From an uncultured Bacteroides sp. (lineage in GTDB: Bacteria; Bacteroidota; Bacteroidia; Bacteroidales; Bacteroidaceae): a stretch of DNA of 64,000 nucleotides. Below, one piece after another: positions 19,062-27,322 of this stretch (position 1 is the first letter of the stretch; each line of letters begins with the position of its first letter). Where the stretch lies: the NCBI RefSeq assembly GCF_902491285.1, contig NZ_CABUHK010000003.1, positions 62,001-126,000 on the forward strand, read 5' to 3'. The position numbers were made by a program, and so were the translations under genes. Below the pieces are notes generated by a model. It worked only from the letters and a program-made list of their open reading frames with translations. It ran no database searches and was not told the origin of the DNA.

Positions 19062-20195
19062 ATGATGGAAGAAAACAAACGAGTATTGTTAGGAATGAGT
19101 GGTGGCACGGACAGCTCCGTGGCTGCTATGCGGTTGCTGGATGCCGGATATGAGGTGATCGGAGTTACTTTTCGTTTTTATGAACTGAATGACTCGACCG
19201 AGTATTTGGAGGACGCCCGCGCTCTGGCGGAGCGTTTGGGAATCCGTCATATTACGTATGATGCCCGTGAGGTATTCCGTGAACAGATTATCGAGTATTT
19301 TGTGCGTGAATATATGGTGGGACATACTCCTGTGCCCTGCACGTTGTGCAACAACTGTCTGAAATGGCCGCTTCTTTCGAAAATTGCCGATGAAATGGGC
19401 ATTTTTTATATTGCAACGGGGCATTATGTTCGGAAAGTAAAGGTGGATGGTACCTACTACATAACTTATGCTGCCGACGCGGATAAAGATCAGACTTTTT
19501 TCTTATGGGGACTTAAACAGGATATCCTTCAGAGAATGTTACTTCCGATGGGAGATATAACCAAAGTGGAAGCACGTGCTTTTGCTTCTGAACGGGGATT
19601 TCAGAAAGTTGCGGTGAAAAAGGATAGTTTAGGCGTTTGCTTTTGTCCGATGGATTATCGGAGCTTTCTGAAAAACTGGTTGGTCAGGAATGGTCAGACA
19701 TTAGTCAGGAATGGTCAGACGTTGGTCAGGAATGGTCAGATGTTAGTCGGAAATGGTCAGCCATGGTCAGAAATGGTCAGACGTGGAAGATTCGTCGATG
19801 AAAAGGGAGCTTTTATTGCTTGGCACGAAGGTTATCCTTTTTATACTGTCGGACAGCGGCGTGGTTTGGGGATTCATTTGAATCGCCCCGTTTTTGTGAA
19901 GGAAATCCGTCCTGAGAAGAATGAAGTGGTGCTCGCGTCCCTGCAGGCTTTAGAGAAAACGAAGATGTTTCTTAAAGATTGGAATATAGTTAGTCGGGAA
20001 CGTCTGTTGGGGCATACCGATGTTATTGTGAAAATCCGCTATCGGAAACAGGAAAACCATTGTACAGTGACGGTTACATCTGATAATCTTCTGTATGTAC
20101 AACTTCACGAACCCTTGACGGCTATTGCTCCTGGACAAGCTGCTGCGTTTTATAAAGATGGTTTGTTGTTGGGTGGTGGAATTATTATGGAATAA
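19062..20195 (+). CDS. mnmA: tRNA-specific 2-thiouridylase (MnmA-type) with an internal repeat insertion
   Basis: A 377-residue MnmA-type enzyme that adds sulfur to U34 of tRNA-Lys, -Glu and -Gln. The PP-loop ATP motif is SGGTDSS (13-19). The paired catalytic cysteines are in VPCTLCNN (Cys93/Cys96) and GVCFC (Cys193/Cys195). The C-terminal part with [13 protein letters not shown] and a beta-barrel end is present. Residues 207-240 are an insertion made of four LVRNGQ(T/M/P)-type heptads plus a shifted fifth copy, encoded by 21-bp tandem repeats. It falls right after the second cysteine region, before GRFVDEKG, where homologues have a short loop. The Thr-Asp in the PP-loop (SGGTDSS rather than SGGVDSS) is a minor variant. 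Bacteroides genomes usually carry more than one MnmA paralogue. Confidence 0.9.
   Translation: MMEENKRVLLGMSGGTDSSVAAMRLLDAGYEVIGVTFRFYELNDSTEYLEDARALAERLGIRHITYDAREVFREQIIEYFVREYMVGHTPVPCTLCNNCLKWPLLSKIADEMGIFYIATGHYVRKVKVDGTYYITYAADADKDQTFFLWGLKQDILQRMLLPMGDITKVEARAFASERGFQKVAVKKDSLGVCFCPMDYRSFLKNWLVRNGQTLVRNGQTLVRNGQMLVGNGQPWSEMVRRGRFVDEKGAFIAWHEGYPFYTVGQRRGLGIHLNRPVFVKEIRPEKNEVVLASLQALEKTKMFLKDWNIVSRERLLGHTDVIVKIRYRKQENHCTVTVTSDNLLYVQLHEPLTAIAPGQAAAFYKDGLLLGGGIIME
19680..19783 (+). repeat. In-frame 21-bp tandem repeats inside mnmA
   Basis: Four consecutive 21-base units (19680, 19701, 19722, 19743), each close to TTGGTCAGGAATGGTCAGAC plus one base, are followed by a fifth unit of 20 bases (19764-19783). 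Each unit contains the hexamer GGTCAG twice in most copies. The first four encode [11 protein letters not shown] heptads; the fifth is read one base out of register, giving WSEMVRR. The protein frame is kept overall. Confidence 0.9.
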
Positions 20196-20245
20196 TCATC
20201 AACGAAGAATCAGAGCATATAGTTCCGTGATTTGTTCCATGGGGT

Positions 20246-20305
20246 GAAACTGTTTGTTTCTCGGTGTGAAACAGAGTGTTTCAAGCAGTGAAACAAATAG
20301 TTTCA
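20246..20305. repeat. Three consecutive GAAAC/GTTTC dyads
   Basis: Three small inverted repeats sit in a row between the convergent mnmA and GH3-auxin genes: GAAAC-5-GTTTC (20246-20260), TGAAACA-GAG-TGTTTCA (20267-20283, perfect 7-base arms) and TGAAAC-AAATA-GTTTCA (20289-20305). They may act as a 3'-end structure or as protein-binding sites; no T-run follows. Confidence 0.7.
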
Positions 20306-20334
20306 AGTATGTGAATAAATTTATTCGGATGGTT

Positions 20335-21846
20335 TTACTTGTTGTTCAATGCGAGCATTGCTTCAATATATTCGCGTGTATTGCTTAGTCTGGGTACTTT
20401 GTGCTGTCCGCCTAATTTGCCTTTCTGTGCCAGCCAGTCATGAAACAATTCCGGGCGCGCCACGATGACTTCCAATGGCTGCAATGCAATGTCTTTCCAG
20501 CGTTTCGCTTCATAGTCCGAATTTACTTCTTTCAATGTGGCATCAAGTATTGCGGCGAATTTATCTACGGAATCCGGCATTTTGGCAAATTCTATCAGCC
20601 ATTGGTGACGGCATTTTGCGTGCTCATCCATGAATACCGGTGCGGCGGAATATTCACTCACCTGTGCTCCGGTCTCAGCGCAAGCTTTTGCCAGGCCTTT
20701 TTCAGCGTTATCTACAATCAGTTCTTCGCCGAAAGCATTAATGAAATGTTTCGTCCGTCCTGTGATAACGAACTTATAAGGGTTCTTGCTTGTAAACTTC
20801 ACTGTATCTCCGATCATATATCTCCATAATCCGCAGGAAGTAGAAATCACCATTGCGTAATTCTTGTCCAACTCTACCTCTTCAAGGCAATATGCCCGCG
20901 GATTCTCTTTTCCAACTTCCTCCAACGGAACAAATTCATAGAAGATTCCGTAGTCAATCATCAATAACATAGAAGGGTCGGAAAGGTCATTCTGTGTGCC
21001 GAAATATCCTTCGGAAGCATTGTAAGTCTCTACATAGTGCATCTTCGGTGAATGAATCACCTGCTTGTACTGCTCGCGATAAGGTGTGAAGGCTACTCCG
21101 CCGTGGAAGAACACTTCCAGATTGGGCCATACTTCCTCTAATGTCCGTTTTCCGGTTTTCTCAAGAACTCGTTTGATAAGCACTAGCATCCAGGACGGTA
21201 CGCCGGACAAACTGGTTACATTTACCGGAATGGTACTGTTGGCAATTGCTTCTATTTTCGTTTCCCATTCGCTCATCAAAGCAATCTTCTTGCTTGGCAC
21301 GCGGACGAAATTAATAAGCGGGTTTACATTTTGGATTAGAATAGCTGATAAATCTCCAACCAGGCTATGACTGGAATTAAGGTTCGGACTGTGGCTGCCG
21401 CCCAGAATCAATCCCTTGCCGGAAAAAAAGTGGCTGTCCGGATTGATACGGAAATAAAGAGCCGCGGCATCTTTGCCACCTCTGTAATGAATATCCTCCA
21501 AGGCTTCCTTGCTGACGGGAAGAAACTTACTTTTATCATTAGTCGTACCGGATGATTTGGCGAACCAGCGTATTTCCGACGGCCAAAGCAGGTTTTGTTC
21601 TCCTGCCCGCAAACGTTCCACATAGGGCTTAATTTCTTCATAAGTCTGAATGGGAAGGCGTTTTCTGAAATCTTCATAGCTGCGGATAGAGGAGTAGTCG
21701 TACTTTTTCCCCCATTCAGTCCGTGCAGCCTGCTGCACCAAGCGATTCAATACACGATGTTGAATCTCACTTGCCTGAGTAGCATATAGATCTATTTGTT
21801 TTAAACGGGAGTCAAAAGTCTTACTAATAATTTTTGTAATATTCAT
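20335..21846 (-). CDS. GH3 auxin-responsive-type acyl-adenylating protein
   Basis: A 503-residue member of the GH3 (plant auxin-responsive promoter) family, an acyl-AMP-forming fold that in plants conjugates amino acids to hormones. The AMP-binding phosphate motif SSGTTNDKSKFLPVS is present, as are the YNASEGYFG region and the C-terminal lobe with TGRTKHFINAFGEEL. Length and domain order fit bacterial members. The native acyl substrate and acceptor in Bacteroides are unknown. No operon partner: it is flanked by convergent mnmA and divergent pfkA. A TACTTTTG promoter box lies 32 bases upstream. The name GH3 here is unrelated to glycoside hydrolase family 3. Confidence 0.88.
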   Translation of the reverse strand: MNITKIISKTFDSRLKQIDLYATQASEIQHRVLNRLVQQAARTEWGKKYDYSSIRSYEDFRKRLPIQTYEEIKPYVERLRAGEQNLLWPSEIRWFAKSSGTTNDKSKFLPVSKEALEDIHYRGGKDAAALYFRINPDSHFFSGKGLILGGSHSPNLNSSHSLVGDLSAILIQNVNPLINFVRVPSKKIALMSEWETKIEAIANSTIPVNVTSLSGVPSWMLVLIKRVLEKTGKRTLEEVWPNLEVFFHGGVAFTPYREQYKQVIHSPKMHYVETYNASEGYFGTQNDLSDPSMLLMIDYGIFYEFVPLEEVGKENPRAYCLEEVELDKNYAMVISTSCGLWRYMIGDTVKFTSKNPYKFVITGRTKHFINAFGEELIVDNAEKGLAKACAETGAQVSEYSAAPVFMDEHAKCRHQWLIEFAKMPDSVDKFAAILDATLKEVNSDYEAKRWKDIALQPLEVIVARPELFHDWLAQKGKLGGQHKVPRLSNTREYIEAMLALNNK

Positions 21847-21877
21847 TTCTGCTTTAACATAATAATGTTTAGTCGTG

Positions 21878-21885
21878 CAAAAGTA
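21878..21885 (-). promoter_or_regulatory. Candidate -7 box TACTTTTG for the GH3-auxin gene
   Basis: The minus strand reads TACTTTTGCACG, matching TAnnTTTG, 32 bases before the ATG. Confidence 0.5.
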
Positions 21886-21905
21886 ACTTATTTATCTTTT
21901 TTTTC

Positions 21906-21913
21906 TATCTTTA
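21906..21913 (+). promoter_or_regulatory. Candidate -7 box TATCTTTA for pfkA
   Basis: TATCTTTA departs from TAnnTTTG only in the last base and sits about 70 bases before the pfkA ATG, on the strand opposite to the GH3-auxin promoter. Confidence 0.35.
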
Positions 21914-21982
21914 CGACGGAAATAATCGTTAAAATTGACGAGTTTACTAGAATCCCCGAGTTTTTGACTAAAAAATGCGACA

Positions 21983-22993
21983 ATGAGAATCGGAATCTTA
22001 ACCTCAGGCGGGGACTGCCCCGGTATTAATGCCACCATTCGTGGCGTGTGTAAGACAGCCATCAATTATTATGGGATGGAAGTGATTGGTATTCACAGCG
22101 GCTTTCAGGGGTTGCTGACGAAAGACGTCGAGTCTTTTACGGATAAATCATTGTCTGGTTTGCTGAATCTTGGCGGGACGATGTTGGGCACTTCTCGTGA
22201 AAAGCCCTTTAAAAAAGGGGGAGTTATCTCGGATGTTGACAAACCGGCACTGATTCTTCAGAATATTAAGGAGATGGGGCTGGATTGTGTAGTCTGCATC
22301 GGGGGAAACGGAACGCAGAAGACTGCTGCCAAGTTTGCCGCGATGGGCGTGAATATAGTATCAGTCCCGAAAACCATTGATAATGACATTTGGGGGACGG
22401 ATATCTCTTTCGGATTCGATTCGGCTGTAAGCATCGCTACGGATGCCATCGACCGTCTGCATTCTACTGCCAGTTCCCATAAAAGGGTGATGGTGATTGA
22501 AGTGATGGGGCATAAAGCCGGGTGGATAGCTTTGTATTCCGGTATGGCGGGTGGGGGAGACGTTATCCTTGTCCCTGAAATCCCTTATAGCATAAAGAAT
22601 ATTGGCAATACAATTCTGGAAAGACTGAAAAAGGGGAAGCCTTATTCTATTGTAGTAGTAGCCGAAGGGATTCAGACAGACGGCCGTAAACGTGCTGCAG
22701 AATATATTGCACAGGAGATTGAATATGAAACCGGAATTGAGACTCGTGAAACTGTATTGGGGTATATCCAGCGCGGCGGTTCGCCTACTCCTTTCGACCG
22801 GAATCTGTCGACCCGTATGGGCGGTCATGCAACGGAACTGATTGCTAATGGGGAATTTGGACGTATGGTCGCTTTGAACGGAGACAATATTTCGTCTATC
22901 CCTCTCGAGGAAGTCGCGGGGAAATTAAAACTAGTTACTGAAGATCACGATCTTGTGATTCAGGGGCGCCGTATGGGGATTTGCTTTGGTTAG
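21983..22993 (+). CDS. pfkA: 6-phosphofructokinase
   Basis: A 336-residue phosphofructokinase that phosphorylates fructose 6-phosphate in glycolysis. Motifs: TSGGDCPGINA at the N-terminus, GGNGTQ with Gly110, PKTIDNDIWGTD with Lys130, and MGHKAGWIA. In this family the residue pair aligned to E. coli 104/124 hints at the phosphoryl donor: Gly/Gly for ATP and Asp/Lys for pyrophosphate. Here it is Gly110/Lys130, a mixed signature, so donor preference is not certain. Bacteroides encode several PFK paralogues. The gene ends 13 bases before the convergent rnc stop, with no terminator between them. Confidence 0.93.
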   Translation: MRIGILTSGGDCPGINATIRGVCKTAINYYGMEVIGIHSGFQGLLTKDVESFTDKSLSGLLNLGGTMLGTSREKPFKKGGVISDVDKPALILQNIKEMGLDCVVCIGGNGTQKTAAKFAAMGVNIVSVPKTIDNDIWGTDISFGFDSAVSIATDAIDRLHSTASSHKRVMVIEVMGHKAGWIALYSGMAGGGDVILVPEIPYSIKNIGNTILERLKKGKPYSIVVVAEGIQTDGRKRAAEYIAQEIEYETGIETRETVLGYIQRGGSPTPFDRNLSTRMGGHATELIANGEFGRMVALNGDNISSIPLEEVAGKLKLVTEDHDLVIQGRRMGICFG

Positions 22994-23006
22994 ATTCCGT
23001 AAATGA

Positions 23007-23885
23007 TTATGCCATAGCTGTTTCGCTGTCGGCAGGCAGGCTCTCTTTTGATATGTTTTCAAGTTCCGTCTCGGAGTCTGTATCCGTTTCGGCTTCAGAT
23101 TCATCTGTCATTGCCGATTGTGATGTTTTTGACTCGTTAATGGTCGTAATGAATACCGGGTCTTTCACTTTCTTGATAGCCATCTGGGCGGCATTCTGCT
23201 GAGACTCTTTTTTTGAATATCCGGTACCTGTCCCGGCAGGAAGCCCTTCAATGCGTATTTCTGTCTGGAATACTGGATTGCTGTCTTTATCAAGGAATTG
23301 TTCTATTAACTCAAAAGAAACTTCCATCTTACTTTTCTGGCTCCATTCGATTAACTTGGATTTGAAGTTAACCTCCTTACGGGATATTTTATCCAGGTCG
23401 ATGTAACGGTTGATGATTCGTTGCTCCATAAACTGTTTGCAACGTTCATACCCCTGATCCAGATAAATGGCTCCGATAAATGCTTCAAAAGCATTTCCGT
23501 ACATATAACTGTTGTGAGAAGAAGAGCGGGTAGAATACTTTATGAGTTTATCCAAACCAATCTCGACAGCCAACTTGTTCAGAGTCTCCCGTTGTACAAT
23601 CTTGGAACGGGTATTTGTCAGAAAACCTTCCCGTTTTCCTTCAAAACGCTTGTAGACAATATCTCCCACGATGGCGTCAAGGATGGCGTCACCGAGAAAT
23701 TCCAGTCGCTCATTATTCAAAGGACGTCCTTTTTCCGAGCGGACAGAAGTTGATTTGTGCAGAAGGGCCTGCTCGTAAAGCCGGATATTACGCGGGTAGA
23801 ACCCGAGTATCCGGTAAAAACAAAGATAAGACTCTCTGTCCTTGCGGAACAGGAGCCTTATCTTATCTATTTGGTTACGTAACAC
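23007..23885 (-). CDS. rnc: Ribonuclease III
   Basis: A 292-residue endonuclease that cuts double-stranded RNA in rRNA and mRNA maturation. I start it at a GTG at 23885 (M-L-R-N-Q-I-D), four bases after the fabF stop. The longer open frame reaching 24092 would overlap fabF by some 200 bases and has no family similarity there. The RNase III signature NERLEFLGDAILD is at 58-70, followed by the rest of the nuclease domain and a double-stranded RNA-binding domain (FKSKLIEWSQ to QNAAQMAIKKV). The last ~45 residues are an acidic Ser/Thr/Glu/Asp-rich tail. Third gene of the acpP-fabF-rnc operon. Confidence 0.93.
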   Translation of the reverse strand: MLRNQIDKIRLLFRKDRESYLCFYRILGFYPRNIRLYEQALLHKSTSVRSEKGRPLNNERLEFLGDAILDAIVGDIVYKRFEGKREGFLTNTRSKIVQRETLNKLAVEIGLDKLIKYSTRSSSHNSYMYGNAFEAFIGAIYLDQGYERCKQFMEQRIINRYIDLDKISRKEVNFKSKLIEWSQKSKMEVSFELIEQFLDKDSNPVFQTEIRIEGLPAGTGTGYSKKESQQNAAQMAIKKVKDPVFITTINESKTSQSAMTDESEAETDTDSETELENISKESLPADSETAMA

Positions 23886-23889
23886 GATA

Positions 23890-25152
23890 TTACTCAGCGT
23901 ATTTCTTGAAGATAACGCACGCATTGTGACCGCCGAATCCAAATGTGTTGGACAAGGCAACATTAACTTCGCGTTTCTGTGCTTTGTTGAACGTGAAATT
24001 AAGGTTATAGTCGATATTCTCGTCGTTGTCACCTTCTTCGTGGTTGATAGTCGGAGGAACAATACCGTTCTTGATGGCAAGGATACTTGCAATAGATTCT
24101 ACCGCACCGGCAGCACCCAGCAAATGGCCTGTCATTGATTTTGTTGAACTGATATTCAATTCGAACGCATGGTCACCGAATACTTCCTTAATCGCTTTTG
24201 CTTCTGAAATATCACCTACCGGAGTAGATGTACCGTGTACATTGATGTAATCTACTTCTTTCGGATCCATTTCTGCATCTTCCAGTGCATTTCTCATCAC
24301 CAGTTTAGCTCCCAGACCTTCCGGATGAGAAGCAGTCAAGTGATGTGCATCAGCAGACATACCTACACCGGCAACTTCTGCGTAGATTTTTGCACCACGT
24401 GCCTTAGCATGTTCCAACTCTTCCAGAATCAGACAGCCGCCGCCTTCACCCATTACGAAACCGTCACGGCTTGCGCTGAACGGACGTGAAGCTTTGGAAG
24501 CCTCGTCGTTGCGGGTTGACAGAGCATGCATAGCGTTGAATCCACCCACACCTGCAGGGAAAATAGCTGCTTCCGAACCACCGGATATAATCACATTTGC
24601 TTTGCCCAGACGAATCAGGTTGAAAGCATCTGCAATAGCATTGGTAGAAGTAGCACATGCTGAACAAGTCGCATAATTAGGACCGTGGAAACCATACATG
24701 ATAGAAATCTGTCCGGCAGCGATATCCGAAATCATCTTTGGAATGAAGAACGGATTAAACTTCGGACCCATTTCCTGACGAGTGTAGTAGTTGCCTACCT
24801 CTTCTTCAAATGTATGTATACCACCAATACCGGCGCCGAAAATAACACCGATTTTGTTCAAGTCTTCTTTCTCTGTGTCAAGACCGGAGTCTGCTACCGC
24901 TTCTTTGGCAACAGCGATGGCGTACTGAGTGTACAAATCCATTTTTCTTGCTTCTTTGCGGTCGATGTATTTTGTTGCATCGAAGTTCTTCACTTCGCAT
25001 GCGAATTGGGTCTTGAAAAGCGACGCATCAAAATGAGTAATAGGTCCTGCTCCACTAACCCCGTTCACAATGTTTTCCCAAAATTCGGGAACGCTGTTGC
25101 CAACGGGAGTAATGGCGCCAAGGCCTGTTACTACCACTCTTTTTAATTCCAT
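23890..25152 (-). CDS. fabF: Beta-ketoacyl-ACP synthase II
   Basis: A 420-residue condensing enzyme of type II fatty acid synthesis that elongates acyl-ACP with malonyl-ACP. The active-site Cys166 lies in CSACATS; the two histidines are in VHGTSTPVGD and TGHLLGAAG, with the conserved Lys in SSTKSMTG. Length is standard. It follows acpP by 18 bases, the usual acpP-fabF order, and precedes rnc by 4 bases. Confidence 0.97.
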   Translation of the reverse strand: MELKRVVVTGLGAITPVGNSVPEFWENIVNGVSGAGPITHFDASLFKTQFACEVKNFDATKYIDRKEARKMDLYTQYAIAVAKEAVADSGLDTEKEDLNKIGVIFGAGIGGIHTFEEEVGNYYTRQEMGPKFNPFFIPKMISDIAAGQISIMYGFHGPNYATCSACATSTNAIADAFNLIRLGKANVIISGGSEAAIFPAGVGGFNAMHALSTRNDEASKASRPFSASRDGFVMGEGGGCLILEELEHAKARGAKIYAEVAGVGMSADAHHLTASHPEGLGAKLVMRNALEDAEMDPKEVDYINVHGTSTPVGDISEAKAIKEVFGDHAFELNISSTKSMTGHLLGAAGAVESIASILAIKNGIVPPTINHEEGDNDENIDYNLNFTFNKAQKREVNVALSNTFGFGGHNACVIFKKYAE

Positions 25153-25170
25153 ATTGATGAAATCGGATAA

Positions 25171-25407
25171 TTACTTAGCGTGTTCTTCGATATAAGATAC
25201 AGCATCACCTACAGTACCAATCTTTTCTGCTTGGTCATCAGGAATAGAGATACCGAATTCTTTTTCGAATTCCATGATAAGTTCTACAGTGTCAAGAGAA
25301 TCAGCTCCCAGGTCGTTAGTGAAGCTAGCTTCGTTAGTAACTTCTGATTCTTCTACGCCTAATTTATCGACGATAATCGCTTTCACTCTTGATGCAATTT
25401 CAGACAT
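25171..25407 (-). CDS. acpP: Acyl carrier protein
   Basis: A 78-residue acidic acyl carrier protein that holds growing fatty acyl chains. The phosphopantetheine site is Ser37 in [10 protein letters not shown]. First gene of the acpP-fabF-rnc transcript, with a promoter at 25459-25490. Confidence 0.97.
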   Translation of the reverse strand: MSEIASRVKAIIVDKLGVEESEVTNEASFTNDLGADSLDTVELIMEFEKEFGISIPDDQAEKIGTVGDAVSYIEEHAK

Positions 25408-25458
25408 AACTTTAAGTTTTTAATTAATAATTAGTTTTATTTCTTTAAATTTGCGGTG

Positions 25459-25490
25459 CAAAGGAATGAATATTTATCGTTTTGCGCAAA
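25459..25490 (-). promoter_or_regulatory. Promoter of the acpP-fabF-rnc operon
   Basis: On the minus strand a TTTG (25487-25490) is followed after 20 bases by TTCCTTTG (25459-25466), then CACCG. This matches the Bacteroides -33/-7 layout except for one base in the -7 box. The leader to acpP is about 45 bases. Confidence 0.65.
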
Positions 25491-25556
25491 TATTTGACTA
25501 AATAAATGCAATGTTTTGCACATTTTTCACTGTTTTGTGCATCGAATTTGAGAGTT

Positions 25557-26129
25557 ATGAAGAAAAACATCGCAATTTTCGCTTCCGGTTCCGGTTCAAA
25601 TGCCGAGAATATTATCCGGTATTTCCAAAAAAACGATTCCGTTCAGGTTTCGTTGGTACTTTCTAATAAGAGTGATGCCTATGTTTTAGAACGTGCGCAT
25701 CGCCTGGGAGTGCCCTGTAACGTGTTTCCAAAGGAAGATTGGATAGCCGGAGACGAAATTCTGGCTGTATTGCAAGAGTTCCGCATTGATTTAATCGTGC
25801 TGGCAGGCTTTCTGATTCGTGTACCGGATTTGCTTTTGTATGCTTATCCCGATAAAATTATAAATATACATCCGGCTCTTCTGCCTAAATATGGTGGAAA
25901 AGGAATGTATGGCGATCGTGTTCATCAGGCAGTGGTAGCCGCCGGTGAAAAAGAAAGCGGCATCACTATACATTATATTAATGAGCATTATGATAAAGGG
26001 GACACAATCTTTCAGGCTGTCTGTCCCATATTTCCGACAGATTCTCCTGATGATGTGGCAAAGAAAATACATGCTTTGGAGTATGAGCACTTTCCTTTGG
26101 TCATAGAAAAACTGTTGAATGAGAAATAA
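25557..26129 (+). CDS. purN: Phosphoribosylglycinamide formyltransferase
   Basis: A 190-residue enzyme of purine synthesis that formylates GAR using 10-formyl-tetrahydrofolate. I start it at the ATG at 25557 (MKKNIAIFASGSGSN) because the family starts there; an upstream in-frame ATG at 25506 adds 17 unrelated residues. The phosphate-binding ASGSGSN, the catalytic INIHPALLP with its Asn/His, and the Asp in HYDKGDTIF are all present. Monocistronic, convergent with pdxB. Confidence 0.95.
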   Translation: MKKNIAIFASGSGSNAENIIRYFQKNDSVQVSLVLSNKSDAYVLERAHRLGVPCNVFPKEDWIAGDEILAVLQEFRIDLIVLAGFLIRVPDLLLYAYPDKIINIHPALLPKYGGKGMYGDRVHQAVVAAGEKESGITIHYINEHYDKGDTIFQAVCPIFPTDSPDDVAKKIHALEYEHFPLVIEKLLNEK

Positions 26130-26143
26130 AGATAAGGTAAGAG

Positions 26144-26165
26144 GGAATAAGGTGCTGCTTATTCC
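26144..26165. terminator. Hairpin between convergent purN and pdxB
   Basis: GGAATAAG (26144-26151) pairs with CTTATTCC (26158-26165) around GTGCTG. The right arm covers the last codons of pdxB. There is no long T-run, so function as a two-way terminator is plausible but not certain. Confidence 0.5.
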
Positions 26166-27205
26166 TTATACTTAATAGTATATGCTTTTTCCTCTCTTCT
26201 TAACGGATAATCTCCACGCAAAGTCTCAAACAGTTCCGGGTGGGCTTTCAATCGCTTGCTGTCTTCGACGGGATTATATATTTGAAGGATGGCATCTTCG
26301 TGGCTTTTTGCGTAGATGACAGGGCTAGCTGGTGTTGGTGCATTGATTTCATAATCTCCATCTATTTGGAAGAATTTGCATATGGCGTCTAGTGACATAC
26401 GTGTTGCATTTGCTTTCCCGTCAGCGGAGTAGCCGGCAATGTGTGGGGTGCCGATAATGACTTTCTCCAGCAGTTCGCGATTAATTTCCGGTTCGTGTTC
26501 CCAGACATCGATAATGGCATCCGAAATAACCTGACTGTGCAGAGCGTTCAGAAGGGACTCTGTCTCAATAACTTCTCCACGGGACGTATTAATGATGAGA
26601 GGTTTTCGTTTTAGTGAACGAAAAAAGTTTTCGTCTGCCAAATGGAATGTTTTATATTCCCCTTCCTTATATAAAGGTACGTGAAAGGTAATGATGTCAC
26701 ATTCTTCCGCAATCTTATTTAAAGAGGTGAAAGATTCGCTTCCTTCTTTCTCTTCCCGTGGTAAGTCGTTCTGCAAAACGCGCATACCAAAGTCTTGTGC
26801 GATTTTTGCCACCTTGCTTCCTACATTGCCTACCCCTATGATTCCTATAGTCAACTCATCTAACTTTTTATTCCTGATAGACTTCCATACAAGAAGCGAT
26901 GATTGTATATATTGAGCAACAGAAGCCGAATTACATCCCGGTGCATTCGTCCATTTTATGTCTGCCCGCTTGCAATAGTCCGTATCGATATGGTCGAAAC
27001 CTATGGTTGCTGTGGCTATAAACTTTACCCGGCTACCCTCTAGTAATTCCCGGTTGCAATGCGTGCGGGTGCGGACAATCAGCGCATCTGCGTTCCGTAC
27101 TAGTTCTGGTGTGAAATCCTTTCCCGGCGCATAAATTACCTCATCGGCTATTCCCTGAACCGCTTCTTTTATATAAGGAATCTTGTTATCTATAATAATT
27201 TTCAT
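26159..27205 (-). CDS. pdxB: Erythronate-4-phosphate dehydrogenase
   Basis: A 348-residue D-isomer-specific 2-hydroxyacid dehydrogenase of pyridoxal phosphate synthesis, oxidising 4-phosphoerythronate. I start it at MKIIIDNKIPY (27205). The longer frame from 27229 would begin inside the promoter box. The NAD-binding motif is GIIGVGNVGSK, the catalytic Arg lies in NTSRGEV, and the late Glu/His pair is in VWEHEPEI and GTPHIAGYS. The C-terminal ~75 residues resemble the PdxB dimerisation domain, which separates it from other dehydrogenases of this fold. Confidence 0.9.
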   Translation of the reverse strand: MKIIIDNKIPYIKEAVQGIADEVIYAPGKDFTPELVRNADALIVRTRTHCNRELLEGSRVKFIATATIGFDHIDTDYCKRADIKWTNAPGCNSASVAQYIQSSLLVWKSIRNKKLDELTIGIIGVGNVGSKVAKIAQDFGMRVLQNDLPREEKEGSESFTSLNKIAEECDIITFHVPLYKEGEYKTFHLADENFFRSLKRKPLIINTSRGEVIETESLLNALHSQVISDAIIDVWEHEPEINRELLEKVIIGTPHIAGYSADGKANATRMSLDAICKFFQIDGDYEINAPTPASPVIYAKSHEDAILQIYNPVEDSKRLKAHPELFETLRGDYPLRREEKAYTIKYKE

Positions 27206-27228
27206 ATACAATTCATCTTTAATATCCA

Positions 27229-27236
27229 CAAAGGTA
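27229..27236 (-). promoter_or_regulatory. Candidate -7 box TACCTTTG for pdxB
   Basis: The minus strand reads TACCTTTGTGG, 24 bases before the chosen pdxB ATG. It overlaps the alternative upstream start codon, which argues against that start. Confidence 0.55.
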
Positions 27237-27282
27237 GCAAATAAAAAAGTAAGAAACGGTTGCTTGTCTGAAAAATATTACA

Positions 27283-27290
27283 TAGATTTG
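27283..27290 (+). promoter_or_regulatory. Candidate -7 box TAGATTTG at the head of the LOS locus
   Basis: TAGATTTGCCC matches TAnnTTTG and lies 32 bases before the DUF4254 gene, which begins the surface-glycan locus. Confidence 0.5.
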
Positions 27291-27322
27291 CCCTATTATA
27301 TATCTATAAGCTAGTTAAGATT

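Noticed and set aside
19680..19783. CRISPR-like array
   Set aside because: Units are contiguous without unique spacers and lie in frame within mnmA, so this is a coding tandem repeat.
23886..24092. N-terminal extension of RNase III
   Set aside because: It would overlap fabF by about 200 bases in another frame, and RNase III similarity starts only at the GTG at 23885.
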